DNA from: Pseudaeromonas paramecii
Lineage (GTDB): Bacteria; Pseudomonadota; Gammaproteobacteria; Enterobacterales; Aeromonadaceae
Length of the DNA stretch: 64,000 nt
Assembly (NCBI RefSeq): GCF_039540575.1
Contig: NZ_BAABFC010000007.1
Location: 1 to 64,000, forward strand
Direction: 5' to 3'
The notes under the pieces are model-generated. The model saw only the letters and a list, made by a program, of their open reading frames with translations, was not told the DNA's origin and ran no database searches. Positions within the stretch are counted from its first letter, which is position 1, and the number at the start of each line of letters is the position of its first letter. This document shows positions 32,539 to 43,463 of this stretch, piece after piece. A program made the translations under genes and the position numbers.

Positions 32539-34340
32539 GTCAGGCCAAATACGCGGTCGGCATCGATCTGGGCACCACCCACTGCGTGGTGGCGGCGCTG
32601 GAGCTGGGGGAGCCGGGGGCCAGCCCCGAGCTGTTCCCCATCATACAGCTGGTGGCGCCGGGGCAACTGGAGGCCCGGGATGCCCTGCCGTCCTTCTTGT
32701 ACCTGCCCAATGACAACGAGCTGGCCCCCGAGCTGCGCCGGCTGCCCTGGGGCGACAGTGCTGCCGTCTGTGGCCAGCTGGCCCGGGAGCGCGGCGCCAA
32801 GAGCCCCAACCGGCTGGTGAGCAGCGCCAAGAGCTGGCTGTGCCACGGCCAGCTGGACCGCCGCGCCGGCCTGCTGCCTTTGCAGGCCGCGGAGGATGTC
32901 ATCCCCATCTCCCCTTATGACGCCAGCCTGCACTATCTCAACCACCTGGTGGCGGCCTGGCAGGAGTTCTACCCCGAGGCGCCCCTGGCCGAGCAGCAGA
33001 TCACCCTGACGGTGCCGGCCTCGTTCGATCCGTCCGCCCGCGAGTTGACCGCCGAGGCGGCCCGGGCGGCGGGCCTGGGCCATGCCACCTTGCTGGAGGA
33101 GCCGCAGGCGGCCCTGTATCACTGGCTGGCGGTGCACGCCGAGCAGTGGCGTGAGCAGGTGCAGGTGGGGGATTGCATCCTGGTGGTGGACGTGGGGGGC
33201 GGCACCACAGACCTGTCCCTCATCAGCGTCCGCCAGCAGGACGGTGCCCTGGCCCTGGAGCGAATCGCCGTGGGCGAGCACCTGCTGCTGGGGGGCGACA
33301 ACATGGACCTGGCCCTGGCCAACGTCATCCGCATGAAGCTGGCCCAGCAGGGCACCCAGCTGCAGCCCTGGCAGATCCTGGCCCTGGCCCATGGCTGTCG
33401 CCAGGCCAAGGAGCAGCTGTTTGCCGAGGCCAGCCTGGAGCGCGCCCCCATAGTGGTGCCCAGCCGCAGCTCCAGCCTGATCGGTGGCAGCCTGCGTACC
33501 GAGCTGACCCGGGCCGAGATCGAGGCCGTGCTGCTCGAAGGCTTCTTCCCGGCGGTGGCGGTGACGGATCCGGTGCAGCAGCGCCCCCGGGCGGCCCTCA
33601 CCACCCTCAGCCTGCCCTATGCCCAGGATGCGGCCATCACCCGCCATCTGGCGGCTTTCCTCACCCGCCAGCGGGAGGCGCTGCCCGGCCAGGGCGGCCA
33701 GTTTGTCCATCCTACCGCCGTGCTGTTCAACGGCGGCGTGATGAAAGCCGCCCCCTTGGTGGAGCGGCTCGAGTCGGTATTGAACGGCTGGCTGGCCGCC
33801 GAGGGGGCACCGCCGGTGCGCCGCCTCACCGGCACGGATCCGGATCAGGCGGTGGCCCGGGGGGCGGCCTATTACGGCGGCGTTCGCGCCGGCCAGGGGA
33901 TCCGCATCCGTGGCGGCACCGCCTGCAGCTACTACGTGGGCATCGAGAGCGCCCTGCCCACGGTGCCGGGGCTGCCACCCATGATGCAGGCCCTGTGTAT
34001 CGCGCCCTTTGGCATGGAGGAGGGCAGTGCCTGTGCTCCCAGCGAGGCGGTGTTCGCCCTGGTGGTGGGGGAGCCGGTGCGCTTTCACTTCTACAGCTCC
34101 ACGGTGCGCCGCGAAGATGTGCCCGGCAGCCTGCTGGAGTTCTGGGCTGAGGGGGCGCTGGACGAGCTGCCCCTCATCGAGGCGCTGCTAAGTGCCGAGG
34201 GTCGACAGCCCGGCGAGCTGGTGCAGGTGCGGCTGCAGGCCGCCATCGATGAGCTGGGCACCTTGCTGCTGGAGGCGGTGAGTCTGGATGGCAGCCAGCG
34301 CTGGAAGGTGCAGTTCGACACCCGCGGTCAGGCCTGTTAA
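32535..34340 (+). CDS. atypical Hsp70-family protein (first of pair)
   Basis: A 601-residue actin-fold ATPase. The phosphate-1 loop is GIDLGTTHC (residues 9-17), phosphate-2 is VVDVGGGTTDLSL (near 217-228), and the adenosine motif LFNGGVMKA occurs near residue 398. LLLGGDNMDLALA replaces the usual GGxDFD signature of DnaK. The C-terminal 150 residues are beta-rich, like a substrate-binding domain, but there is no EEVD tail. It differs clearly from DnaK, HscA and HscC. It overlaps the DUF2760 gene by 4 bases and ends 2 bases before the second Hsp70. No J-protein or GrpE is encoded nearby. Confidence 0.88.
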   Translation: MSQAKYAVGIDLGTTHCVVAALELGEPGASPELFPIIQLVAPGQLEARDALPSFLYLPNDNELAPELRRLPWGDSAAVCGQLARERGAKSPNRLVSSAKSWLCHGQLDRRAGLLPLQAAEDVIPISPYDASLHYLNHLVAAWQEFYPEAPLAEQQITLTVPASFDPSARELTAEAARAAGLGHATLLEEPQAALYHWLAVHAEQWREQVQVGDCILVVDVGGGTTDLSLISVRQQDGALALERIAVGEHLLLGGDNMDLALANVIRMKLAQQGTQLQPWQILALAHGCRQAKEQLFAEASLERAPIVVPSRSSSLIGGSLRTELTRAEIEAVLLEGFFPAVAVTDPVQQRPRAALTTLSLPYAQDAAITRHLAAFLTRQREALPGQGGQFVHPTAVLFNGGVMKAAPLVERLESVLNGWLAAEGAPPVRRLTGTDPDQAVARGAAYYGGVRAGQGIRIRGGTACSYYVGIESALPTVPGLPPMMQALCIAPFGMEEGSACAPSEAVFALVVGEPVRFHFYSSTVRREDVPGSLLEFWAEGALDELPLIEALLSAEGRQPGELVQVRLQAAIDELGTLLLEAVSLDGSQRWKVQFDTRGQAC

Positions 34341-34342
34341 GC

Positions 34343-36967
34343 ATGGGGGCCCCGGCCTTCCTGGTGGCCATCGATCTGGGCACCAGCAATATCGTCCTGG
34401 CCTACACCCCTTTGGGGGGGGCTGAACCCCAGGTGCAGATCCTGCCCATCCCTCAGTCCACCGGGCCGGGGCAGTGGCAGGCCCTGCCCAGCCTGCCGGC
34501 CCTGCGGTTTCACCCCGGCGCGGATCTGGATCCCGCCCTCATCAGCCTGCCCTGGCCAGTCGGCCCCCTGGCGGCCAAGCAGCCCCCGGCGGTGCTGGGG
34601 GCCTGGGCCCGCCAGCTGGGCCAGCAGCAGCCAGAACGCCTGGTGCACAGCGCCAAGAGCTACCTGGCACTGGAGCAAGCCGAGGCCCTGCACCTGCCTC
34701 CGGCTCTGCCGGCGGAGCAGGGCATCTCCCCCCTGCTGGCCAGCGCCGGGTATCTGGAGCATCTGGCCCAGGCCTGGCACTGGCAGCATCCCGACCATCC
34801 CCTGGCGCAGCAGCAAATCGTGCTGACCTTGCCGGCCTCCTTCGATGAGCAGGCTCGTCAGCTGACCCTGACGGCGGCGCATCTGGCCGGGCTCACGCAC
34901 GTCACCCTGCTGGAAGAACCCCTGGCCGCCTGTCATGCCTGGTTGCAGCAGCCCGACGCTCAGGCGCAGCTTAAGCAGTGCCAGCGGCTGCTGGTCTGTG
35001 ATGTGGGGGGCGGCACCAGCGACTTCAGCCTGCTGCAGGTAGCGGAGGACGGCAGCCTGCGCCGCCTGCGGGTGGGGGAGCACCTGATGCTGGGGGGGGA
35101 CAACATGGACTTGGCGCTGGCGTTGCAGGCAGCCAGTAAGTTAGGCGCGGCGCAGCGACTCACGCCGCGCCAGTGGCCGGCCCTGGCCCAGGCCTGTCGG
35201 CCGGTGAAAGAAGCCCTGCTGGGGCCGGCGGCCCCGGAGGCCCTGCCGGTGACCCTGCTGGGCCGTGGCAGCGCCCTCATCGGCCAGAGCCAGAGCTCCC
35301 GGCTCAGTGCAAAAGAGGTGGCGCAGCTGCTGCTGGAGGGCTTCTTCCCCCTGGTGCCCCTGACCGCCCGGCCCCAGGGGGCCCGCTCGGCCCTGCGCCA
35401 GACTGGCCTGCCGTACCCTGCGGATGTGGCCATCAGCCGCCATCTGGCGGCCTTTTTGGATGCCGGGGGCGAGGAGCCCCTGCCGGACGCCCTGCTGCTC
35501 AACGGCGGACCCTTTGCCAGCCCCGCCCTGGCCCAGCGCCTGGCTCAGCAGCTGAGCCAATGGCGCGGCGCGCCGGTGCGTCTGCTGCAACAAACGGATC
35601 TGGACTCGGCGGTGGCCCGGGGCGCGGCCCTGTTTGGCTGGCATCGGCAACAGGGTGAGCGCCTCATCCAGGCCGACGTGGCCCGGCACTACTTTGTGCA
35701 GCTGGCAGGGCCCCAGGGGCTCAGCTGGTTGTGCCTGCTGCCCAGAGGCACTCCGGTGGGGGCCGAGTGTCCGTTGGCGCTGCCCTTGCAGCTGCAATGC
35801 GGCGCGCCGGTGCAGTTTGTCCTGGCCAGCTCTACCGAGACGAAAAATTATGCCCCCGGCGAGCCGGCCCAGGCGCCGGCTAGGCTGCATCCGCTGCCTC
35901 GGCTCAGCACCCGGCTCGCGGGTCAGGGCCAGGTGCCGGTGGCGCTCAGTGCCCACCTCGACGAGATAGGGCTGCTGGCGCTGCACTGCGCCGCCACGGA
36001 CGGCTCGGCGCGACGCTGGCCCCTGCAGTTCAACCTGCGCGGCCATGAACAGGCGCAGCCAGCGACTGCCGCGCTGCCGGCTACTGTCCTGGCGCCCATC
36101 CAGGGCTTGTATGGTGCCCGCCAGGCCACGGCTGGGCTGATCCCGCGGCATCTGCGCCATCAGTTGGAGCAGCGGCTGGGGCCCCGCGCCCAGTGGACCA
36201 GTGAGCAGGCCCGCTCCTTGGCGGACGCCCTGCTGATTGGCTTGCCGCGGCGGCGGCGCAGCGCCGAGCACGAGCAGATCTGGTTTAGCCTGCTGGGCTA
36301 CTGCCTGCGGCCCGGCCTGGGTATGCCCGGCGATCCAGACCGGGTGGCCCAGCTGTGGCCCCTGTTTGCCCAAGGGCTGCAGCACGGCCATCAGGCCGGC
36401 GCCTGGGATACCTGGTGGATCTTCTGGCGGCGGCTGGCGGCGGGGCTCGACGAGGCGGCGCAGCTGGCGGTGCTGGACGAGGTGGGGGCGGCCCTGATGC
36501 CGACGCCGCCGGCCAAGGTGCGTGGCGACGAGCCGCTGCGGCTGATCGGCGCCCTGGAGCGCATTCCCGTAGGCCTTAAGACCCAGGTGGCGGAACTGGT
36601 GCTGGCCCGCCTGTGCCGGCAACCGGCGGCGGCCGACGCCTGGGCCCTGGCCCGCCTCGCGGCGCGGCAGCTGGCCTATGCCGAGGCTGACTATCGTCTG
36701 CCGGCCGCGACCATACGCCCCTGGCTAGCGGCACTGCTGGCGCTGGACTGGGGGGCTGTGCCAGAGCTGGCCTTTGCCGCCGTGGCCATGAGCTGCCAGG
36801 GGGCCGATGGGCTGGAGGAGCCCCTGCGTCAGGCGGTGCTGGCCCGGCTGGACAGTCGGCAGCGGGAACGCTGGCAGGGCTGGCTCAATGGTGAGACGGC
36901 GGCAGATGCGGATCTGCTCAGCCAGCTGTGGGGGGACAGCCTGCCGCTGGGACTAAGCCTGGCCTGA
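34343..36967 (+). CDS. large atypical Hsp70-family protein (DUF3731-like, second of pair)
   Basis: An 874-residue protein with an Hsp70 ATPase fold at the N-terminus: AIDLGTSNIV (residues 9-18), LVCDVGGGTSDFS (near 217-229), GGDNMDLALA and LLNGGPFAS. The segments HSAKSYLAL and EEPLAA parallel SAKSWL and EEPQAA in its neighbour, so the pair are paralogues. A helical, Leu/Ala/Arg-rich C-terminal extension of about 270 residues (from about 600) is not found in DnaK and fits the DUF3731 proteins I recall beside such Hsp70s. Two bases separate it from the upstream gene. GC content is very high. Function is unknown. Confidence 0.85.
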   Translation: MGAPAFLVAIDLGTSNIVLAYTPLGGAEPQVQILPIPQSTGPGQWQALPSLPALRFHPGADLDPALISLPWPVGPLAAKQPPAVLGAWARQLGQQQPERLVHSAKSYLALEQAEALHLPPALPAEQGISPLLASAGYLEHLAQAWHWQHPDHPLAQQQIVLTLPASFDEQARQLTLTAAHLAGLTHVTLLEEPLAACHAWLQQPDAQAQLKQCQRLLVCDVGGGTSDFSLLQVAEDGSLRRLRVGEHLMLGGDNMDLALALQAASKLGAAQRLTPRQWPALAQACRPVKEALLGPAAPEALPVTLLGRGSALIGQSQSSRLSAKEVAQLLLEGFFPLVPLTARPQGARSALRQTGLPYPADVAISRHLAAFLDAGGEEPLPDALLLNGGPFASPALAQRLAQQLSQWRGAPVRLLQQTDLDSAVARGAALFGWHRQQGERLIQADVARHYFVQLAGPQGLSWLCLLPRGTPVGAECPLALPLQLQCGAPVQFVLASSTETKNYAPGEPAQAPARLHPLPRLSTRLAGQGQVPVALSAHLDEIGLLALHCAATDGSARRWPLQFNLRGHEQAQPATAALPATVLAPIQGLYGARQATAGLIPRHLRHQLEQRLGPRAQWTSEQARSLADALLIGLPRRRRSAEHEQIWFSLLGYCLRPGLGMPGDPDRVAQLWPLFAQGLQHGHQAGAWDTWWIFWRRLAAGLDEAAQLAVLDEVGAALMPTPPAKVRGDEPLRLIGALERIPVGLKTQVAELVLARLCRQPAAADAWALARLAARQLAYAEADYRLPAATIRPWLAALLALDWGAVPELAFAAVAMSCQGADGLEEPLRQAVLARLDSRQRERWQGWLNGETAADADLLSQLWGDSLPLGLSLA

Positions 36968-37032
36968 GCGTTGTGAGTCAGCAGACCAGGCTCGATGTGA
37001 GGAACGGGGACAGCAAGGTAGCGGTAAATGCC

Positions 37033-37341
37033 TTAGTCTTGGTTCCGCTTGGGTGGGGTAAACAGCTCGTCACCCAGCTGATCGATCAGCCGCTTGGCCT
37101 TGTCCACCATCAGCTCCTCGGCCTGTTGAGCGCTGGGCAGCAGATCGGCACGGATAAAGGTATGACTCAGGGTCTCGTCGCCCTGCTGCCGGGTGATGCG
37201 ACCGGCCAGACGGAACTGGCTGCCTTCGGCCTTGGGCTCGGGGTAGATGAGATAGCCCTGGTAGGCCACGGGTTCCACGGTGGGTGCCGCCTGGGCGGTG
37301 GCCGAGGCACCAAACAGGCTGCCAAACAGTTTCTTCAACAT
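37033..37341 (-). CDS. HlyU-family (PF10115-type) small protein
   Basis: A 102-residue protein: a short hydrophobic start (MLKKLFGSLFGAS), then VEPVAYQGYLIYPEPKAEGSQFRLAGRI and HTFIRADLLPSAQQAEELMVDKAKRLIDQLGDELF. This is the pattern I associate with the small HlyU Pfam family, named as a transcriptional activator but poorly characterised and distinct from ArsR-type HlyU of Vibrio. AAGGAG precedes the ATG. The start lies inside the 3' end of nrdG (7-base overlap), so the two are co-transcribed. Confidence 0.65.
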   Translation of the reverse strand: MLKKLFGSLFGASATAQAAPTVEPVAYQGYLIYPEPKAEGSQFRLAGRITRQQGDETLSHTFIRADLLPSAQQAEELMVDKAKRLIDQLGDELFTPPKRNQD

Positions 37342-37871
37342 GACACTGACTCCTTATGCGAGGCCGTCAGTGTCGCCTGATCCCGGCTGCCGCCGCAAGC
37401 CTGCCGGCGGGGGCACTGGATGATCCGCTGATTGTGGCTGCCGCGCCAGCGCAGGGCCGGGTCTGCCAGGGCCTGTTCGAAGCGGCCATCCACCAGCACA
37501 TCCAGCTGCTCCACCAGTTGCCACTGGGCGTCGCTGAGTTCCTCCAGCCGGTAACCGGTCCAGCACCAGATGTCCTTGCCCGGACACTCGGCCCGCACCC
37601 GGGCCACCAGGGTCGCGACCTCCGCCAGGTTGGCCGGGTGCAGGGGATCGCCGCCGGACAGCGACAGGCCGCGACGCTTGATCCGGGGGTTGTTGAGATC
37701 GGCGATGATGCGATCGGCCAGGGCTGGGTCGAAGGGATGACCGGAGTCCAGCCGCCAGGTGCTCTGGTTGTAGCAGCCCCGGCACTGGTGCTCGCAGCCG
37801 GAGACAAACAGAGTGGCCCGAGTGCCGGGACCATTGACCACGTCGATGGGGTAGTACTGGTGATAGTGCAT
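37335..37871 (-). CDS. nrdG: anaerobic ribonucleotide reductase-activating protein
   Basis: A 178-residue radical-SAM enzyme that installs the glycyl radical in NrdD under anaerobiosis. The cluster motif is CEHQCRGCYN (C-x3-C-x2-C) near residues 26-33, followed by the SAM-binding GGDPLHP. It is about 24 residues longer than E. coli NrdG because the frame runs on past QCPRRQACGG into the downstream gene. AAAGGA precedes the ATG. It lies on the same strand as nrdD, but a gene on the opposite strand intervenes. Confidence 0.93.
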   Translation of the reverse strand: MHYHQYYPIDVVNGPGTRATLFVSGCEHQCRGCYNQSTWRLDSGHPFDPALADRIIADLNNPRIKRRGLSLSGGDPLHPANLAEVATLVARVRAECPGKDIWCWTGYRLEELSDAQWQLVEQLDVLVDGRFEQALADPALRWRGSHNQRIIQCPRRQACGGSRDQATLTASHKESVSC

Positions 37872-38020
37872 CGGACGGTCCTTTACATTAGATGTTGTTG
37901 TTTTATCGATAAATTTGATGTGCGTCCTTGGCTTGACGGTCGGGTCTGTATACCATTTGGCTCCAAGCCCGGATGAAGCCGGGCTTTCAATTACTCCCTC
38001 ACTAATAAAGGAATCATGGA

Positions 38021-38365
38021 ATGAACTGGTATATCTCCGTCCTGAAGAACTACGTCACCTTCAATGGCCGTGCGCGTCGCACCGAGTACTGGATGTTCAC
38101 CCTGTTCAACATCATCTTCTCCATCGTCGCCGGTGTGTTGGACGCCGTGCTGGGCCTGGGCTTCATCAACCTGATCTACACCCTGGCGGTCCTGCTGCCG
38201 GCCATCGCCGTGGGCGTGCGTCGCCTGCATGACACGGATCGCAGCGGCTGGTGGATGCTCATCGGCCTGATCCCGCTGATCGGTGCCATAGTGCTGCTGG
38301 TGTTCTTCTGCCTGGAAGGGGAGAAGCAGGAGAACCGCTTCGGCGCCGACCCCAAGGCGGCCTAA
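38021..38365 (+). CDS. DUF805 inner-membrane protein (YhaH-like)
   Basis: A 114-residue protein of the DUF805 family. It starts MNWYISVLKNYVTFNGRARRTEYWMF, the family signature, followed by three membrane segments (residues 24-43, 50-66, 76-95) and the conserved RRLHDTDRSGWWML loop. The function of the family is not established. It is inserted in opposite orientation between nrdD and nrdG. A strong terminator follows. Confidence 0.92.
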   Translation: MNWYISVLKNYVTFNGRARRTEYWMFTLFNIIFSIVAGVLDAVLGLGFINLIYTLAVLLPAIAVGVRRLHDTDRSGWWMLIGLIPLIGAIVLLVFFCLEGEKQENRFGADPKAA

Positions 38366-38382
38366 GGTCTCTGAACACCGAC

Positions 38383-38409
38383 AGAGGGCGCCTAAAGGCG
38401 CCCTTTTTG
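38383..38409. terminator. bidirectional terminator between DUF805 gene and nrdD
   Basis: GGGCGCC pairs with GGCGCCC around TAAA, with TTTTTGT on the plus side. It lies between two convergent genes. Confidence 0.8.
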
Positions 38410-38416
38410 TGTCCGG

Positions 38417-40534
<2,118 letters not shown>

Positions 40535-40620
40535 GCGCTTGACTCCTGTGAGAGTGGCAAAGAGGGCGCCGCGAGGGGGCGCTACTGTGGCGGGGGGCTG
40601 ACGAAAAGTTGACCCTGCTT

Positions 40621-40667
40621 ACACAACATGTTGGGTCTTTGTGTAGCTCCTTGCCTATATGTGGTGG
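40621..40667 (-). promoter_or_regulatory. paired NrdR boxes upstream of nrdD
   Basis: ACACAACATGTTGGGT (40621-40636) matches 13 of 16 positions of the NrdR palindrome. TGCCTATATGTGGTGG (40652-40667) matches 10 of 16, with a good core. The starts are 31 bases apart, the same geometry as upstream of nrdA in this window. Confidence 0.7.
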
Positions 40668-40882
40668 GTATTAAGCACAATCGCGACGCCGAATTTATTG
40701 ATCCAGCGCAGGGTTTTCGAGGGATGGGTCAAGCGTTGGCCGAAAGATGCGATCGGATTCATGGTTCCATTTGACCGTTATTTGGCCAGCTGGAATGAGG
40801 CCTGTGCGGCGGCTTTGCCAGGGATGGGGCCCAGCGTGTAAGCTAGCGCCTGCCCTGAGTGCAGTCTGTGAGGAGGTTCGCC

Positions 40883-41503
40883 TTGTTGCCTGGTTTTCGC
40901 CCCCTGGTGTGGGCTTGTTGCACACTTTTTCTCTTGACCTCCGGCGCCAGCCTGGCAGAGGAGGCGACCAAGCGGGTGCCCACCAAGCGCCCGCCGTCTC
41001 GCACCAATGATCCATCCTGCCGTCTCATCAGCGATGCGGTGAATCGCACCGTTTGTGAGCGCACCACACTCGTGGCCTTGGACAAGCAGCTCAAGGCCAA
41101 GATGCAGGAGCTTGCCCAAGTGGGCGGCACAGAACTCGAGCGCAGCCATGATCACTGGTTTCAGCGGCGCAATGCCTGTGCCCAGCGCCAGGACATTCAT
41201 CGCTGCTTGGAGTTGATCTATGCCGAGCGAATGATCGAGTTGGACTGGCGGTATCACAGAGAGCGGATCGTCGCCCAGGGACCTATCCCCTACCACTGCC
41301 CTGAAGGGGAGCTGGCCGTGAGCTTCTTGGCGACCGAGCCGCCGGCGGTGGTGGTACAGCAGGACGCGGTGAGTGAGTTGGCCTTTTTGCATCCCGATGG
41401 CATGGGTGTGCATTACCGGGGCGTGGCCACCAACGTTGACGAACAAAAGGGGGCGGCACGTATTCAATGGCAGGGCCAGTGGCGCCAGTGCCAGCAGCAA
41501 TAA
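40883..41503 (+). CDS. exported LprI-MliC-like lysozyme inhibitor fusion
   Basis: A 206-residue exported protein. A TTG start at 40883 is preferred because GAGGAGG lies 6 bases upstream; a GTG at 40859 has no such site. A signal peptide (PLVWACCTLFLLTSGASLA) is followed by a cysteine-bearing helical domain (residues 43-122; Cys46, Cys58, Cys99, Cys108) resembling the LprI/DUF1311 family. Next is a beta domain (135-204; YHC at 137-139, Cys203) resembling MliC/PliC inhibitors of c-type lysozyme. Inhibition of host or grazer lysozyme in the periplasm is inferred. The domain calls are by pattern, not by search. Confidence 0.65.
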   Translation: MLPGFRPLVWACCTLFLLTSGASLAEEATKRVPTKRPPSRTNDPSCRLISDAVNRTVCERTTLVALDKQLKAKMQELAQVGGTELERSHDHWFQRRNACAQRQDIHRCLELIYAERMIELDWRYHRERIVAQGPIPYHCPEGELAVSFLATEPPAVVVQQDAVSELAFLHPDGMGVHYRGVATNVDEQKGAARIQWQGQWRQCQQQ

Positions 41504-41516
41504 TGCGTTCGATGTA

Positions 41517-41552
41517 AACAAGAAACCCCGCCTGATGGCGGGGTTTCTTGTT
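41517..41552. terminator. bidirectional terminator between inhibitor gene and corA
   Basis: AACAAGAAACCCCGCC pairs perfectly with its complement around TGAT, with T/A-rich flanks. It serves two convergent genes. Confidence 0.85.
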
Positions 41553-41564
41553 CTCGGCCTACGA

Positions 41565-42512
41565 CTAGAGCCAGCCGCGTCGCTTAAAGAAGTAATAGGT
41601 GGCAAACGCCGAGATCAGCATCAGGCCGATGGAGAAGGGATACCCGAAGGCCCAGGAGAGCTCGGGCATCCGCTCAAAGTTCATGCCGTAGATGCTGGCA
41701 ATCCAAGTAGGAGGCAAGAACACCACGGCCGCCACCGAGAAAATCTTGATCACCTTGTTTTGCTGCAGGTTGGTGAAGCCCATGGCCGCCTCCAGCTGGA
41801 AGTTGATCTTGTCGAACAGGAACTGGGTGTGGGGCAGCAGGGATTCGATGTCATGCAATACCTCATCGATGGCCTTCTTCTGCTTGTTGGTCAGCTGTTG
41901 ACGCACGGTGCGGCGCACGAAGCGCAGGGCGCGTCGGGTGTCGTGCAGGGCCAGACGGATTTGGCTGTTGGTCTCTTCCTGCTCCATCAGCTCCTTCAAC
42001 ATGTCGTAGATTTCATCGTCGTTGAGCACCTGTTCCGAGGTTTCCTCCAGGGTGGTGTAGCCGTCCTCAATCAGATCGGAGAGGTACTCCACCTTGAGAT
42101 CCTGCAGCTCCAGCAGCACGTCCATGGCGTCGGTGATCTCCACCCTGTCGTGGCGCAGGTAGTGGCGCAGCAGACGCACCACACCGATGTCCTCCTCACG
42201 GAAGCTGATCAGCAGGTTGTTGCGCAGGGTGAAGGACATGTTGACGCCGCGGGTTTCGCCGCCGATGCGCTGGGGGAACAGGGAGAGAATGTGCAGACCG
42301 TCGGTGTCCCAGTAGAAACGGGCCGAGGCCTCGATCTCGTCCAGCTCCTCTTCTTCGGGCACATCTTCCAGAAACAGGCCGCTGAGCCACTCCCGCTCGT
42401 CATCATCGGGCTTGTAGGCATCCAGCCAGATGGTGTTGGGGGGCAGAACGTCGTTGGTGGTGAGGGGCACCACTTCCAGCACCTGATTATGCAGCATGTA
42501 GGCGGTAATCAT
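41565..42512 (-). CDS. corA: magnesium/cobalt transporter CorA
   Basis: A 315-residue pentameric Mg2+ channel of the inner membrane. An acidic cytosolic domain and a long stalk helix are followed by two C-terminal membrane segments. The selectivity signature YGMNF lies at the end of the first, near residue 279, then the MPEL loop and a basic C-terminus (KRRGWL). Length matches E. coli CorA (316). It is a single-gene unit. Confidence 0.96.
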   Translation of the reverse strand: MITAYMLHNQVLEVVPLTTNDVLPPNTIWLDAYKPDDDEREWLSGLFLEDVPEEEELDEIEASARFYWDTDGLHILSLFPQRIGGETRGVNMSFTLRNNLLISFREEDIGVVRLLRHYLRHDRVEITDAMDVLLELQDLKVEYLSDLIEDGYTTLEETSEQVLNDDEIYDMLKELMEQEETNSQIRLALHDTRRALRFVRRTVRQQLTNKQKKAIDEVLHDIESLLPHTQFLFDKINFQLEAAMGFTNLQQNKVIKIFSVAAVVFLPPTWIASIYGMNFERMPELSWAFGYPFSIGLMLISAFATYYFFKRRGWL

Positions 42513-42774
42513 TTCGTCCCCTTTTCCAACTGTTTTATGGCTCTAGTGTAAACGCCCGCACTATACTCGCCCAAGGTGACAAAGTCAGGTCTGAGCAGGC
42601 GCGACCGGCTAATTATTGGGCGCGGCATCCTCCAGCGCATGCCGGGTAGTTTAAGGGAGATCACAGAATCTCTTGCTCCTATGAGTCTCGCCTATGCTAT
42701 GTTACCCCCGGTCAATAGTGTACGAAATACAATGGTTTCGGTTAATGCGTCAGAAGATGTGTAAGGATGATGCC

Positions 42775-43404
42775 ATGACTGCATGCGGCAGGGAGTCACG
42801 GATCCGCCCCTTGGCCCTGATCCTGGGGGGCCTGCTTTTGTGTGGCACAGTGCAGGCGGCCGATCACTACGCCAACGTCAAGATCGAGCCCAAGACCAGT
42901 GTGAATTTCCGCTTCTACGATCTGGATGCGGCCACTCCGGCACAGCTGTCCAGCAGCATACTGCGCCAGGCCCCGGTGGGGCAGTCAGGGCGTCGGGCGG
43001 TAGGACGGGCCATCTACAAGGTGGACTGGCAACTGGATACCAGCCAGCGCAAGGGGGCCTGTTACCTCTATGGGGTCAAGGTAAAGACCCAGGTGGATGT
43101 ATTGGTGCCCAACTGGTTGCAGCTCTCCAAGCTCAACGCCGATGCCCAGGAGCGCTGGAACGGCTTCTTGGGCAGCATGCTGGAATACGAGGCCTGGCAT
43201 AAGGATCTGGTGCTTTCCACCAGTGAACGCATCGGCCAGGGCATCGCCGAGCTGCCGAAGGCGGAGTCTTGCCAGTTGTTGCGCCAGCAGGCGGACGCCC
43301 TGGGGCGCCAGGAGCTTAACGATGCCCGCCAGCAGGTGCGGCGCTATCAAAAAGAGACCGCCAACGGCAAGCATCTGGGCATGAGCCTCCCGACAGGCCT
43401 GTAG
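42775..43404 (+). CDS. DUF922-like exported protein with altered zinc motif
   Basis: A 209-residue exported protein. AAGGA precedes ATG 42775 and a signal peptide (LALILGGLLLCGTVQAA) follows. The mature part has the DUF922 pattern I recall for predicted secreted zinc proteases: YDLDAATPAQL, YKVDWQL, a VLVPNWLQLS strand, and the helix carrying the expected HExxH. Here the helix reads YEAWH (residues 138-142), so the first histidine is Tyr while Glu139 and His142 remain. Proteolytic activity is doubtful. The family call is from motif memory. Confidence 0.65.
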   Translation: MTACGRESRIRPLALILGGLLLCGTVQAADHYANVKIEPKTSVNFRFYDLDAATPAQLSSSILRQAPVGQSGRRAVGRAIYKVDWQLDTSQRKGACYLYGVKVKTQVDVLVPNWLQLSKLNADAQERWNGFLGSMLEYEAWHKDLVLSTSERIGQGIAELPKAESCQLLRQQADALGRQELNDARQQVRRYQKETANGKHLGMSLPTGL

Positions 43405-43426
43405 AACGGCAAACTAACAACGAAAG

Positions 43427-43449
43427 AAGGGGCGCATCGCGCCCCTTTT
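43427..43449. terminator. terminator between DUF922-like gene and mnmC
   Basis: AAGGGGCGC pairs with GCGCCCCTT around ATC, followed by TTT. It lies between convergent genes. Confidence 0.8.
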
Positions 43450-43463
43450 TGCTGCCTGCCACC

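Noticed and set aside
37895..37920. FNR site upstream of nrdG
   Set aside because: TTTATCGATAAA is a perfect palindrome, and a TTGAT follows, but the TTGAT-N4-ATCAA layout is absent.
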